From assembly GCF_021390175.1 (NCBI RefSeq), contig NZ_CP090004.1, forward strand, positions 1,488,001 through 1,552,000: a stretch of 64,000 nucleotides of DNA, written 5' to 3'. Origin of the DNA: Flagellimonas sp. HMM57 (GTDB lineage Bacteria; Bacteroidota; Bacteroidia; Flavobacteriales; Flavobacteriaceae). Below, piece by piece: positions 45,667-54,820 of the stretch. Under the pieces are notes generated by a model. It made no database searches, was not told the DNA's origin, and saw only the letters and a list, made by a program, of their open reading frames with translations. The translations under genes and the position numbers were made by a program. Position 1 is the stretch's first letter. Every line of letters begins with the position of its first letter.

Positions 45667-47046
45667 TCATGTTTTCAGCTTAGTTTTCACTTCCCTAACC
45701 AAGTAAATGCCGGTAACGATAGTTGCAAGTACGTCGGCTATGGGGAAGGAAAGCCAAACACCAAGTTCCCCAAAATAACCGGGTAAAATCAGAATAAGCG
45801 GAATAAAAAAGAAGCCTTGTCGGGTCAAGGTCAGAAGCAACGCTGGGGTGGCTTTCCCTACCGCCTGAAAATACGCTGCCCCGATCAGCTGCAATGCAAT
45901 AATAGGTGTCGCTGCAAAGACCCATCGCATAGCGTTAGGCGCATGTTCCAAAACGAAAGCATTCGTTAGTAATTCTTCGGCCGGTAAATTCTCCTTATTG
46001 CTCAAAAAAAGTGATGTGATGGCTTCTGGGAAAAGCATCAGTCCAACAAACACCAACGTAGCTACCAAAGCGGCATATTTGATTGCCGTAGAGATGGATT
46101 CTTTTACACGTTCGTACTTTAAGGCTCCATAGTTGAATCCGGCGATTGGCAAAAAACCTTGGGTAACTCCAAAAACTGGAAACAATGCGAACATCAGCAT
46201 TCTACCGATAATAGCGTATACAGCAACCATCGCCTCGCCTCCCAAATTGAATAGAATGTTGTTCATTAAAAGGTAAGTGATACTGGTTACTGCTTGCCGT
46301 GCCAAGGTTACAAAACCAAGCGACCCTATTTCCTTTAAAATCGGCATGTCCAATCCAAAATGGGCAGGACCTATCTTCAATTCTGAATTTTTAGAAGTAA
46401 AAAAATAGAAGATATAAGCAAAACACATCAAATACCCTGCAGTCGTTGCCCAGGCCGCTCCGTGCATGCCCCAATCAAAAATATAAATAAAGACATAATC
46501 CATGAGCAAATTCCCAACGGAAGGAATGATCATGGCTACCATAGCGAACTTTGGTTTGCCCTCCGCTCGAATTACCGTATTGCCCATCATACACAGTGCA
46601 AGAAACGGCACTCCATATAAAATGATGGTATAATAAATCTTCGCAGGGTCAAAGATGGTTCCTTTACCACCAAAGGCGGGGATAAGGTCATCTACAAAAT
46701 AGAGCCCCAAGGCAACCATGCTTATGGTCACCAAAAGGGTAAGGGTGATTTGATTACCAAACGTTTTTAATGCCTTTTCCTTGTTTTCCGCACCAAGTGC
46801 TCTAGAAATGATACTCGACCCACCGATACCGATGGCCATTCCCAAAGCCGCAATAAAAAAAGAAACGGGGAGCACCACGTTGATGGCGGCTATAGCAATG
46901 GAACCAATCCAATTTCCTACAAAAATGGAGTCCACCAGAATGTTCAGAGACATGACCAGTATGCCTATGGAAGCAGGTACGGCTTGTTTGATCAGCAACT
47001 TGCCAATAGGTTCTTCGCCCAGTTGATCTGATGAAACCTTTGCCAT
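45667..47046 (-). CDS. MATE-family efflux transporter
   Basis: 459 residues with about twelve membrane segments. The first half has AVPASIGILVMSLNILVDSI and the second repeat has LGFVTLARQAVTSI, fitting the internal two-fold repeat of MATE proteins of the NorM/DinF class. It would export cationic drugs or metabolites using Na+ or H+. It stands alone on the minus strand, upstream of nothing co-directed nearby except hemH behind it by 84 bp. Which substrates are moved cannot be told. Confidence 0.92.
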   Translation of the reverse strand: MAKVSSDQLGEEPIGKLLIKQAVPASIGILVMSLNILVDSIFVGNWIGSIAIAAINVVLPVSFFIAALGMAIGIGGSSIISRALGAENKEKALKTFGNQITLTLLVTISMVALGLYFVDDLIPAFGGKGTIFDPAKIYYTIILYGVPFLALCMMGNTVIRAEGKPKFAMVAMIIPSVGNLLMDYVFIYIFDWGMHGAAWATTAGYLMCFAYIFYFFTSKNSELKIGPAHFGLDMPILKEIGSLGFVTLARQAVTSITYLLMNNILFNLGGEAMVAVYAIIGRMLMFALFPVFGVTQGFLPIAGFNYGALKYERVKESISTAIKYAALVATLVFVGLMLFPEAITSLFLSNKENLPAEELLTNAFVLEHAPNAMRWVFAATPIIALQLIGAAYFQAVGKATPALLLTLTRQGFFFIPLILILPGYFGELGVWLSFPIADVLATIVTGIYLVREVKTKLKT

Positions 47047-47063
47047 ACTAATGGGCTGTCATA

Positions 47064-47119
47064 TCGAACGCAGTTTGGATATGGACAACAATTGTGATTT
47101 AGGTCTTGACTACGCTCGA
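47064..47119. repeat. Short inverted-repeat element (TCGAACGCAGT ... GACTACGCTCGA)
   Basis: The left arm TCGAACGCAGT (47064-47074) and right arm GACTACGCTCGA (47108-47119) are imperfect inverted complements. Similar pieces lie at 23025-23050 and about 2789-2806. It may be a REP-like family or a terminator between MATE and hemH. Confidence 0.45.
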
Positions 47120-47130
47120 CCAGACGTTAA

Positions 47131-48162
47131 CTAAACGGGCAGGACTTCGTTAGATTTCCATTCATTGACCCATTTGCCCATTAAAGCAACCCAAGCATCA
47201 CTATCGTTCAAACATGGAATATGCTTGTAGTGTTCTCCTCCTGCCTCTTCAAACTGTTCTTTGCCTTCCATGGCAATTTCTTCTAAAGTTTCCAAGCAAT
47301 CGCTTACAAAGGCAGGTGTAATCACAGCAAGTCGCTTTTTTCCTTCTTTCGCCAAACGCTCAAATTCGTAATCGGTATACGGTTTCAACCATGGGTCACC
47401 AGCCAATCGCGACTGAAATGAAGAACTCACTTTATCTTCGGGAAGGTCAAGATATGCTTTTACCAATTCTGTAGTATCGTAACACTGATGCCTATAACAG
47501 GTGTGGTGTGCTACCGAATTGATTTTACAGCAGCTACCATCAATCTTACAATGGAATTTGGTCGGGTCCGATTTTCTAATATGTCGTTCTGGAATACCAT
47601 GGTACGAGAAGAGAATATGGTCATATTCAAAATCCTTCAGACCATCTGCAATACTTTCCGATAGTACTTTAATATACTCTGGACTATTATAAAATGCAGG
47701 CAAGGTGGTCAAATGGACTTCTGGAAAATATTCTTGTTGTACTTCCATCACTTTTACCACAACGGTCTCATAGGAAGACATGGCATAATGTGGATATAAT
47801 GGCACTAATAAAACCTCATCCACTCCCTTGTCTTTTAATTCTTGAAGTGCATTCTTAATGGTCATGCTACCGTAACGCATCCCTAGAGCAACGGGCATAT
47901 CTGTTTGCTCCTGAACTTTTTCCATAAATCGTTCCGAAATAACAATTAGCGGAGAACCTTCCTCCCACCAGATTTTGGCATATGCCTCCGCGGATTTTTT
48001 GGGACGGGTCTGAAGAATAATTCCTCGTACTAAAAGATTCCGCAACAATTTTGGAACATCAATTACCCGTTCGTCCATCAGAAATTCATCCAGATATGGT
48101 TTTACATCTTTTGCGGTAGGGCTATCCGGTGAGCCCAAATTAACCAACAATACTCCTTTCAT
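47131..48162 (-). CDS. hemH: Ferrochelatase
   Basis: 343 residues. The N-terminal LLVNLGSPDSPTAKDVKPYL motif and catalytic FSYHGIPERHIRKSDP (the histidine binds porphyrin or metal) are both present. A cysteine-rich stretch (DGSCCKINSVAHHTCYRHQC) is an insert that in many ferrochelatases binds an Fe-S cluster. The enzyme inserts Fe2+ into protoporphyrin IX, the last step of the route whose early genes lie at 50972-58232. It is on the opposite strand and not in their operon. Confidence 0.95.
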   Translation of the reverse strand: MKGVLLVNLGSPDSPTAKDVKPYLDEFLMDERVIDVPKLLRNLLVRGIILQTRPKKSAEAYAKIWWEEGSPLIVISERFMEKVQEQTDMPVALGMRYGSMTIKNALQELKDKGVDEVLLVPLYPHYAMSSYETVVVKVMEVQQEYFPEVHLTTLPAFYNSPEYIKVLSESIADGLKDFEYDHILFSYHGIPERHIRKSDPTKFHCKIDGSCCKINSVAHHTCYRHQCYDTTELVKAYLDLPEDKVSSSFQSRLAGDPWLKPYTDYEFERLAKEGKKRLAVITPAFVSDCLETLEEIAMEGKEQFEEAGGEHYKHIPCLNDSDAWVALMGKWVNEWKSNEVLPV

Positions 48163-48284
48163 AGCAATTCGTTAAGAGCAGTAAAAATACTATTTGAGGT
48201 TGATTTAATATTTGATTCTGTCAATTTGTTTCTCTATTATTCCATAGATAATCCTAATTTAGTTTGATGAACCCAAAATAGGCT

Positions 48285-49133
48285 ATGTTTCGTACGGTTT
48301 TATTTTATCTCCTTTTGATTTTCGGATTTGTTGCGCAGGCACAGATTACCTGCACTTCTAAAGATTCTACGTTATTTTACTCCAAGTTGAAAGACATTCA
48401 AAAAATTGAAGAAGAGGCTACAGGAAATACAATTGTTTCCATAGGAAAAACATTTTTGGGAATACCTTATGTTGAGAAAACACTGGAAGTTGGCGAAACC
48501 GAGACCCTTGTAGTGAATCTAAGGGGTTTGGATTGTACGACTTTTGTCGAAAATGTTGTGGCTTTTGGTTTGCTACACAAAAACCAACAATATGAGTTTA
48601 CGGATTTTACCAAAAATCTTCAAACTATTCGGTATAGGAATGGAGAGTTAAATGGCTATCCTTCTCGTTTACATTATTTTACAGAATGGATTAGAAACAA
48701 TGAACAAAAAGGTTTGGTCATGGACGTTACTTCCAAATTGGGAGGTGTCGAGACTAAAAAGGCAATTAACTTTATGGGTACGCACAGAAAGTTGTATCCA
48801 TTTTTAAAGCAAAATGACAACTACAATGCAATTTTAGAAGTTGAGAAAATGATAGCCGAGGAGAATCTATGTATTCTTCCACAACATCAAATTAAACAAA
48901 ACGAAAGCCTTATTCAATCTGGTGATATCATTGCACTGGCAACTTCTATAAAAGGGTTGGATGTAACCCATACTGGAATCGCTATTCGCCAACCAAACGG
49001 TAGAATTCACTTACTACATGCTTCGAGTTCTGGGTCGGTAATGATTACCGAAGAACCCTTGGTCGACTATCTCAAAAAAATAAAAAACAATATTGGAATT
49101 ATAGTGGCAAGACCTGTTTTAATTCCTTCCTAA
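48285..49133 (+). CDS. DUF1460 exported cysteine hydrolase, NlpC/P60-like
   Basis: 282 residues with a signal peptide (MFRTVLFYLLLIFGFVAQAQ). A cysteine in LDCTTFVENV (C84) and a histidine in DVTHTGIAI are the expected catalytic pair; later residues LHASSSGSVMI are typical for DUF1460. Known structures of this family are NlpC/P60-like cysteine hydrolases acting on peptidoglycan peptides or amides. Exported location fits cell-wall work. The gene overlaps the convergent ThuA gene by 15 bp. Confidence 0.85.
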   Translation: MFRTVLFYLLLIFGFVAQAQITCTSKDSTLFYSKLKDIQKIEEEATGNTIVSIGKTFLGIPYVEKTLEVGETETLVVNLRGLDCTTFVENVVAFGLLHKNQQYEFTDFTKNLQTIRYRNGELNGYPSRLHYFTEWIRNNEQKGLVMDVTSKLGGVETKKAINFMGTHRKLYPFLKQNDNYNAILEVEKMIAEENLCILPQHQIKQNESLIQSGDIIALATSIKGLDVTHTGIAIRQPNGRIHLLHASSSGSVMITEEPLVDYLKKIKNNIGIIVARPVLIPS

Positions 49134-49874
49134 ACACCATATAATTGCCCCTAGCAAGTGCTTTTTAAAATCAGGTTCATCAAAAGAAGCTTCGGTATGA
49201 CCACCACCAGTATAAAACGAGCGGCCACCATCAAATTCATGATACCAAGCTATAGGGTGGTTTTCACCATTTGTCCCACCTTCATAACTGGTTTCATCCA
49301 AGTTGAGCAAAACGGAAATATTAGGGTTTAAATTTTTGTAATTGTACCATTCATCACTTCGTTGCCACGTATCTTTTAAGTGTGCCGTAGATGGATGTTC
49401 CTTATTTACAACGTCTATTTTAGCATCACGAATATTTGGGTCGTTCGGGTGACCATTAAAATAGCCTCCTACTAGTTTTCCATACCAAGGCCAGTTATAT
49501 TCGGTATCGGTGGCAGCGTGTATCCCTAAAAAACTTCCTCCGTTCTTTATATAGTTTTCAAATGCCGTTTGTTCGTTGTCCGCTAAAACTTCAGAAGTCG
49601 TACTAAGGAAAACGACCAGTTTATAATTTTTTAAATTTTGGGGATTAAAATCAGCGCTTGTTTCGGTCTGTAATACAATGAACCCGTTTTGTCGTCCCAA
49701 CTCTTTTAAGGTTTTTACTCCTTTTTCTATAGATTTATGGCGATATCCTGTTGTCTTGCTAAATACCAATACCAATTCTGGGGCTTTGGGTACATCTTCT
49801 GTCTTAGGTTTATCTTGGGCATTTGTGCATCCTAGAAAAAAAACAACCAAAAAAAGAAAACTATAAAACTTCAT
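49119..49874 (-). CDS. ThuA-domain lipoprotein
   Basis: The ATG at 49874 gives 251 residues with a lipoprotein signal (MKFYSFLFLVVFFLGCTNAQ). The ATG at 49892 would overlap the AraC gene by 8 bp. The ThuA fold is shown by LVVFLSTTSEVLADNEQTA, GSFLGIHAATDTEYNWPWYG and a final SFYTGGGHTEASF. Related ThuA proteins take part in sugar metabolism, but the role of this exported class is unknown. It lies 10 bp after the AraC regulator on the same strand and may be in its operon. Confidence 0.85.
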   Translation of the reverse strand: MKFYSFLFLVVFFLGCTNAQDKPKTEDVPKAPELVLVFSKTTGYRHKSIEKGVKTLKELGRQNGFIVLQTETSADFNPQNLKNYKLVVFLSTTSEVLADNEQTAFENYIKNGGSFLGIHAATDTEYNWPWYGKLVGGYFNGHPNDPNIRDAKIDVVNKEHPSTAHLKDTWQRSDEWYNYKNLNPNISVLLNLDETSYEGGTNGENHPIAWYHEFDGGRSFYTGGGHTEASFDEPDFKKHLLGAIIWCLGRN

Positions 49875-49884
49875 CTTATATCCT

Positions 49885-50763
49885 TTAAACATTGGAAGTT
49901 AAATATTTTTTTGGTGTGGTACCGTACTTCTTTTTGAAAGATGCTATAAAGTGGCTTGCGGTACTGTAACCCACACGCAACCCAACTTCGTTAACGTTAT
50001 GGCTTCCGGTCTCCAGCATTTTTCTGGCATACTCCATTTTGTAATCAAACAGAAAACCATAGACGGAGTCACCATAGATTTGTTTAAACCCTTCTTTCAA
50101 TTTCTTTAGACTAAGCCCAATTTCCTTGGAAAGCTCAGCTAATGTGGGAGGCTCTGACATTCTTGAAATTATGATTTCCTTTGCCATTTTTAAACGCCTT
50201 ACATTTTCTTCATCGGCCAAGAAAGGGCATTGTTCCAAGTCTGCATTCTGGGTCTTGTTGAAATACAAGGAAATTAGTTCGTATGCTTTTCCCTTTACAT
50301 ACAGTTCTTTTATGGATGGATGTAGGTTATAAGTCATCAATTGGCTCAATACTACCGCAATTGCAGGTGAGACCGCCTCCTGCGAATAGTATTTCTTCTC
50401 CTTGTTGTCCTCACTTAAAAAAGGAATATAGTTTGCTTCACTCGAAAAAAGTGAATGAAATCTTCTTATGGTCATAACTACGGACAACAACCATGTGTTT
50501 GGAGAAACATTTAAATGTAGGGGCAGGTCTTTTTGTGTGTTATATAATAGTAATGAGTTTTCCTCAGATACTTCTAAATGATATTGTCCTTTGTTAAAAT
50601 AAAACCGGGACCTTCCTTTTAGGCAAAAATGAAACTGAATGAAAGAACTGTTGATTTCTCTTTCAATTATCCTACTCTCATCGGTATCGTTCTGAATTTT
50701 AAGAATGTAAAATCCATTTTCTATCAAAATTTCCTCATATGAACCTTGGGCGACATTTTCCAT
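49885..50763 (-). CDS. AraC-family regulator divergent from the heme operon
   Basis: 292 residues. An N-terminal beta-rich sensor (about 1-170) is followed by the AraC HTH with LAELSKEIGLSLKKLKEGFK and VGLRVGYSTASHFIASFKKK. The gene is divergent from hemA with 208 bp between the starts. In my recollection this arrangement recurs in Flavobacteriaceae, so the regulator is a candidate controller of heme synthesis; PchR-type AraC proteins that sense iron or siderophores share this build. Which effector it binds cannot be read. Confidence 0.85.
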   Translation of the reverse strand: MENVAQGSYEEILIENGFYILKIQNDTDESRIIEREINSSFIQFHFCLKGRSRFYFNKGQYHLEVSEENSLLLYNTQKDLPLHLNVSPNTWLLSVVMTIRRFHSLFSSEANYIPFLSEDNKEKKYYSQEAVSPAIAVVLSQLMTYNLHPSIKELYVKGKAYELISLYFNKTQNADLEQCPFLADEENVRRLKMAKEIIISRMSEPPTLAELSKEIGLSLKKLKEGFKQIYGDSVYGFLFDYKMEYARKMLETGSHNVNEVGLRVGYSTASHFIASFKKKYGTTPKKYLTSNV

Positions 50764-50829
50764 CTCTAAATACTACTTTTTGAAATGATTAATTCTATTT
50801 AGAATGACTCTAAATTGTTTTTAATAATT

Positions 50830-50837
50830 CAAATTTA
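50830..50837 (-). promoter_or_regulatory. -7 box candidate for the AraC regulator
   Basis: On the minus strand this reads TAAATTTG, an exact TAnnTTTG, 66 bases before the regulator's start codon. No -33 TTG is found at the usual distance, so the call is weak. Confidence 0.35.
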
Positions 50838-50926
50838 TCAATAAATACAGTGTTTTTGAAGAATTTAAGCTAAAAGTACAGATAATTGTCCAAAGCATGA
50901 TATTTATAGTTCCGCTAGCGTTATTT

Positions 50927-50952
50927 TTTGAAATATGACACCCCTATTTTTG
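50927..50952 (+). promoter_or_regulatory. Promoter candidate for the hem operon
   Basis: An exact TATTTTTG lies at 50945-50952, 19 bases before the hemA ATG. TTTG at 50927-50930 is only 14 bases upstream of it, which is shorter than the usual spacer, so the -33 part is uncertain. Confidence 0.4.
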
Positions 50953-50971
50953 TGTCGCGATTTAATCCTTT

Positions 50972-52228
50972 ATGAGGAATTACCATATTTCCAAACATAA
51001 CTCATTTTATGCCATTGGCCTTAGCTACAAAAAAGCTGATGCCGAGATTAGGGGAAAGTTTAGCCTAGACGTTCCTGCCATAGATAACATCATGGTACAG
51101 GCAAAGGAGCAGGGTATAGATGTTCTTCTTGCCATATCTACTTGCAACCGAACAGAGTTTTATGGTTTCGCACAGCATCCTTATCAACTTATTAAAATGC
51201 TCTGTGACCAGACCCAAGGTACTGTGGAGGAGTTTCAGAAAGTTGCCTATGTATATAAGAACCATGATGCCATTTCACACATGTTCAAGGTGGGTACTGG
51301 TTTAGATAGTCAAATTCTTGGTGATTTTGAAATCATAAGCCAGATTAAACAAGGGTTTTACCGTTCCAAAAAACACGAAATGGCCAATCCTTTTCTGGAG
51401 CGTTTGTGCAACGCTGTTATACAGGCAAGCAAGCGTATTAAAAATGAAACTGAACTATCATCGGGTGCTACTTCGGTAGCTTTTGCTTCTGTTAGGTACA
51501 TTCTAGATACGGTTCCCAATATCTCAGAAAAAAATATTTTACTCTTTGGTACGGGAAAAATAGGACGAAATACCTGTAAAAATTTAGTAAAGCACTCCAA
51601 GAATTCTCAAATCACCCTTATCAATAGAACAAGGGAAAAAGCTGAGGTGGTTGCAGGAAAATTTGATTTAACGGTTAAGGACTACGGGGACCTACAAAGC
51701 GAAATACGAAGAGCGGATATTTTAGTCGTTGCCACCGGAGCACAACTGCCAACAATTTCCAAAGCACTTATTTACACAAAAAAACCATTGCTTATTCTAG
51801 ATCTTTCTGTTCCTAAAAACGTGTCCGATGACGTCTTGGAACTTGAAAATGTATCCTTGGTACATCTAGACCAGCTTTCCCAGATTACAGACGATACGTT
51901 GAACAAAAGAAAAGAATTCGTCCCCAAGGCAGAAGCAATAATAGACCATGTAAGGGAAGAGTTTTTAAAATGGTTGGAAACAAGGAAGTTTGCCCCTGTT
52001 ATCAACGCTCTAAAGGAGAAACTAAAAACAATGAAAGCCGAAGAAATCGACTTTCATTCCAGAAAGTTATCTGACTTTAACGAAAATCAGGCAGAAATCA
52101 TTTCCGAACGTATCATTCAAAAAATAACCAAGCAATTTGCAAACCATTTAAAAAGTTCAGAGGTCGATACCGAAGATAGTCTAGAGCTTATCCAAAAAGT
52201 TTTTCAGCTAGAAATCGATTCTAAATGA
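50972..52228 (+). CDS. hemA: Glutamyl-tRNA reductase
   Basis: 418 residues; catalyses the first committed step of the C5 route to heme, reducing glutamyl-tRNA to glutamate-1-semialdehyde. The active-site cysteine is C58 in AISTCNRTEFYGF. The NADPH domain has ILLFGTGKIGRNTCKNL (about 190-206), and the C-terminal dimerisation helices follow. It is the first gene of the operon and overlaps hemC by 4 bp. Nothing in the sequence is missing. Confidence 0.96.
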   Translation: MRNYHISKHNSFYAIGLSYKKADAEIRGKFSLDVPAIDNIMVQAKEQGIDVLLAISTCNRTEFYGFAQHPYQLIKMLCDQTQGTVEEFQKVAYVYKNHDAISHMFKVGTGLDSQILGDFEIISQIKQGFYRSKKHEMANPFLERLCNAVIQASKRIKNETELSSGATSVAFASVRYILDTVPNISEKNILLFGTGKIGRNTCKNLVKHSKNSQITLINRTREKAEVVAGKFDLTVKDYGDLQSEIRRADILVVATGAQLPTISKALIYTKKPLLILDLSVPKNVSDDVLELENVSLVHLDQLSQITDDTLNKRKEFVPKAEAIIDHVREEFLKWLETRKFAPVINALKEKLKTMKAEEIDFHSRKLSDFNENQAEIISERIIQKITKQFANHLKSSEVDTEDSLELIQKVFQLEIDSK

Positions 52229-53151
52229 GCAAAATCATACGAATTGGAACCCGCGATAGCGAATTGGCATTGTGGCAAGCAACAACAGTACAGCAAAAAC
52301 TGGAAGCATTAGGCTACGATACTACGTTAGTACCCATTAAATCTACAGGCGACCAGGTTTTGGACAAACCACTCTATGAATTGGGAATTACGGGAATTTT
52401 TACCAAGACCTTGGATATTGCATTATTAAAAGGCCAAATTGATATTGCAGTACATTCCATGAAGGATGTTCCTACGCAATTACCAAAAGGTATTGTCCAA
52501 ACCGCGGTTTTAGAACGTGCCGTAACCAATGATATTCTGGTTCACAAAGGATTGGATTTTATGGAATCTGACAACGAAGCTACGATAGCTACCGGTAGTC
52601 TGCGGAGAAAAGCACAATGGTTGCATAAATATCCGCATCATAACGTAGTGGATTTGAGGGGTAATGTAAATTCAAGGCTCTTAAAACTTATTGAAAACGA
52701 CTGGAGCGGTGCCATTTTTGCCCAAGCAGGATTGGAACGCATCAAATTATTGCCCAAAGATGCTTTGGAATTGGACTGGATGATTCCTGCACCAGCACAA
52801 GGAGCAATGCTTATAGTAGCACAGGAAAATGATGAGTTTTCCAAAGATGCTTCTCAAAAGCTCAATCACAAAGATTCTGAGATTACGACCACAATTGAAC
52901 GTGAGTTTTTAAGAACGCTTGAAGGCGGTTGTACGGCTCCCATTGGGGCTTTGGCTCAAATAAAAGACCAATCAGTTCATTTTGAAGGAGTTATTTTTTC
53001 TTTGGATGGCAAGCAAAAAATTGAAATCCAAAAAGAGACTGAACCAAAAAATTCGTCAGGGTTTGGACAAGCTTGTGCCAAAGAGGTCTTGAATATGGGT
53101 GGAGATAAACTTATGGACGCAATACGAAATGAAAACAGTGCTCTCCACTAA
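52225..53151 (+). CDS. hemC: Hydroxymethylbilane synthase (porphobilinogen deaminase)
   Basis: 308 residues; joins four porphobilinogen units into the linear tetrapyrrole. The start MSKIIRIGTRDSELALWQA is typical. The dipyrromethane cofactor cysteine is C236 in EGGCTAPIGA, and the arginine-rich TGSLRRKAQWL and DLRGNVNSRLLKL segments bind substrate. It overlaps hemA by 4 bp and hemD by 23 bp, so translation is coupled. It is full length. Confidence 0.96.
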   Translation: MSKIIRIGTRDSELALWQATTVQQKLEALGYDTTLVPIKSTGDQVLDKPLYELGITGIFTKTLDIALLKGQIDIAVHSMKDVPTQLPKGIVQTAVLERAVTNDILVHKGLDFMESDNEATIATGSLRRKAQWLHKYPHHNVVDLRGNVNSRLLKLIENDWSGAIFAQAGLERIKLLPKDALELDWMIPAPAQGAMLIVAQENDEFSKDASQKLNHKDSEITTTIEREFLRTLEGGCTAPIGALAQIKDQSVHFEGVIFSLDGKQKIEIQKETEPKNSSGFGQACAKEVLNMGGDKLMDAIRNENSALH

Positions 53152-53794
53152 ATTACTCTCCCCTTCGCAAAAGGAATTATTTCTCAACTCGGGAATAGGT
53201 ATGGTCGAGTATGATGCGCTCCATATTGAATTTTTGGACATAGCGATTCCTGATAATTACCAAAATTATATTTTCACCAGTAAGAATGCTGTAAAAGCAT
53301 TTTTGAATCGTTCAAAACACCTCGATAGAAACAAATGCAATGCTTTTTGTGTGGGTGAAAAAACAAGGATGCTTTTGGAAGAAAGTGGCATGAAAGTCAT
53401 TAAAGCTGAAGAAAATGCCTCAGATTTAGGTGATTTTATCATCAAAAATCATGAAAATGAGAAGTTTTTGTTTTTATGTGGAAACTTAAGAAGAGAGGAA
53501 TTACCGGAGATGTTATCAAGAAATAAAATACGGTGTACTCAAATTATAGCCTATAATACTCATTTGATTCCTAGAAAATTCAATCGCATTTTTGACGGTA
53601 TTCTTTTTTTTAGCCCGAGCGGTATAAAAAGTTATACGCAAGAAAATTCAATTTCAAAAAGTTTGGCCTTCTGTATTGGCAATACTACTGCCAATGAAGT
53701 AAAAAAGCACACAGATAAAATTATAATCGCCAACAGACCAACTGTGGAAAATGTATTGGTTCAAGCTATAAAATATTTTAAAAAACATGATTAA
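53129..53794 (+). CDS. hemD: Uroporphyrinogen-III synthase
   Basis: The ATG at 53129 is preferred ([14 protein letters not shown]), giving 221 residues; a GTG at 53099 lies deeper inside hemC. The family is weakly conserved, but [10 protein letters not shown] near the N-terminus, [14 protein letters not shown] in the middle and [15 protein letters not shown] at the end are characteristic. It cyclises hydroxymethylbilane to uroporphyrinogen III. Position between hemC and hemE supports the call. It overlaps hemE by 8 bp. Confidence 0.9.
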   Translation: MKTVLSTKLLSPSQKELFLNSGIGMVEYDALHIEFLDIAIPDNYQNYIFTSKNAVKAFLNRSKHLDRNKCNAFCVGEKTRMLLEESGMKVIKAEENASDLGDFIIKNHENEKFLFLCGNLRREELPEMLSRNKIRCTQIIAYNTHLIPRKFNRIFDGILFFSPSGIKSYTQENSISKSLAFCIGNTTANEVKKHTDKIIIANRPTVENVLVQAIKYFKKHD

Positions 53795-54811
53795 AAACGA
53801 CCTATTTCTAAGAGCCTTAAAAGGTGAAACTGTAGACAGACCACCTGTATGGATGATGCGCCAGGCTGGACGTTATCTTCCCGAATTTATGGAACTTAAA
53901 GAGAAGTACGATTTCTTTACACGCTGTCAAACTCCAGAACTGGCTTCTGAAATAACGATACAACCCATTCGTCGTTTTGGTATGGATGCGGCTATACTGT
54001 TCAGTGATATTTTGGTCATTCCACAGGCAATGGATATCGAGGTTCAAATGAAACCTAATTTTGGGCCCTATCTCCCAGACCCTATTAGGTCTGCAGAAGA
54101 TTTGGATAGGGTCATCGTCCCAAGCATAGAGGAATCACTTGGTTATGTGCTGGATGCCATAAGCATGACCAAGGAAAAATTAGAGGATGAGATTCCATTA
54201 ATAGGTTTTGCAGGGTCTCCATGGACCATTCTTTGCTACTGTGTCGAAGGACAGGGAAGCAAAAGTTTTGATAAAGCGCGCGGATTTTGTTTTACCCAGC
54301 CCGAAGCTGCCCATCAACTACTTCAAAAAATTACAGATACCACCATCGCCTATTTAAAGGCCAAAGTAAAAGCAGGTGTAAACGCTGTTCAAGTTTTTGA
54401 TTCTTGGGGGGAATGTTGTCTCCCGTGGATTATCAAGAATTTTCATTTCAATACATTCAGCAAATCGTAGATGCCTTAAAAGATGATGCTCCTGTAATCG
54501 TTTTTGGAAAAGGTTGTTGGTTTGCCTTAAAAGAAATGGCACAATCTGGGGCTTCTGCATTGGGTGTGGATTGGACCTGTTCTGCACAAAATGCCAGATA
54601 TCTAACAGGAGGAAATATTACATTACAAGGGAATTTTGATCCTGCACGGTTACTTTCTCCGCCAGAGACCATCAAAAAAATGGTCACTCAAATGATTCGT
54701 GAATTCGGTAAAGACAAATATGTGGTCAACTTGGGGCACGGTATCCTTCCTCATATTCCAGTAGAAAATGCAAGAGCTTTTATTGATGCCGTAAAAAAAT
54801 ATACCGAATAG
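53787..54811 (+). pseudogene. hemE: Uroporphyrinogen decarboxylase, interrupted by an apparent frameshift
   Basis: The gene is the right length for a 341-residue HemE but is split between two frames. The first part (53787-54470) carries [28 protein letters not shown] and [14 protein letters not shown], then reads normally to VQVFDSWG before veering off. The remaining 135 residues continue in another frame from 54404 ([12 protein letters not shown] onward) through GNFDPARLL and [15 protein letters not shown] to the end at 54811. The break lies in a run of six G at 54406-54411, where seven would restore the frame. The enzyme decarboxylates uroporphyrinogen III to coproporphyrinogen III and has no second copy here. 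Sequencing error, true mutation, or slippage are all possible. Confidence 0.9.
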
Positions 54812-54820
54812 TTTTTTATC

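Noticed and set aside
54404..54811. A separate 135-residue gene after hemE
   Set aside because: It continues the HemE sequence in another frame from the TTG at 54404; it is the second half of the frameshifted gene.
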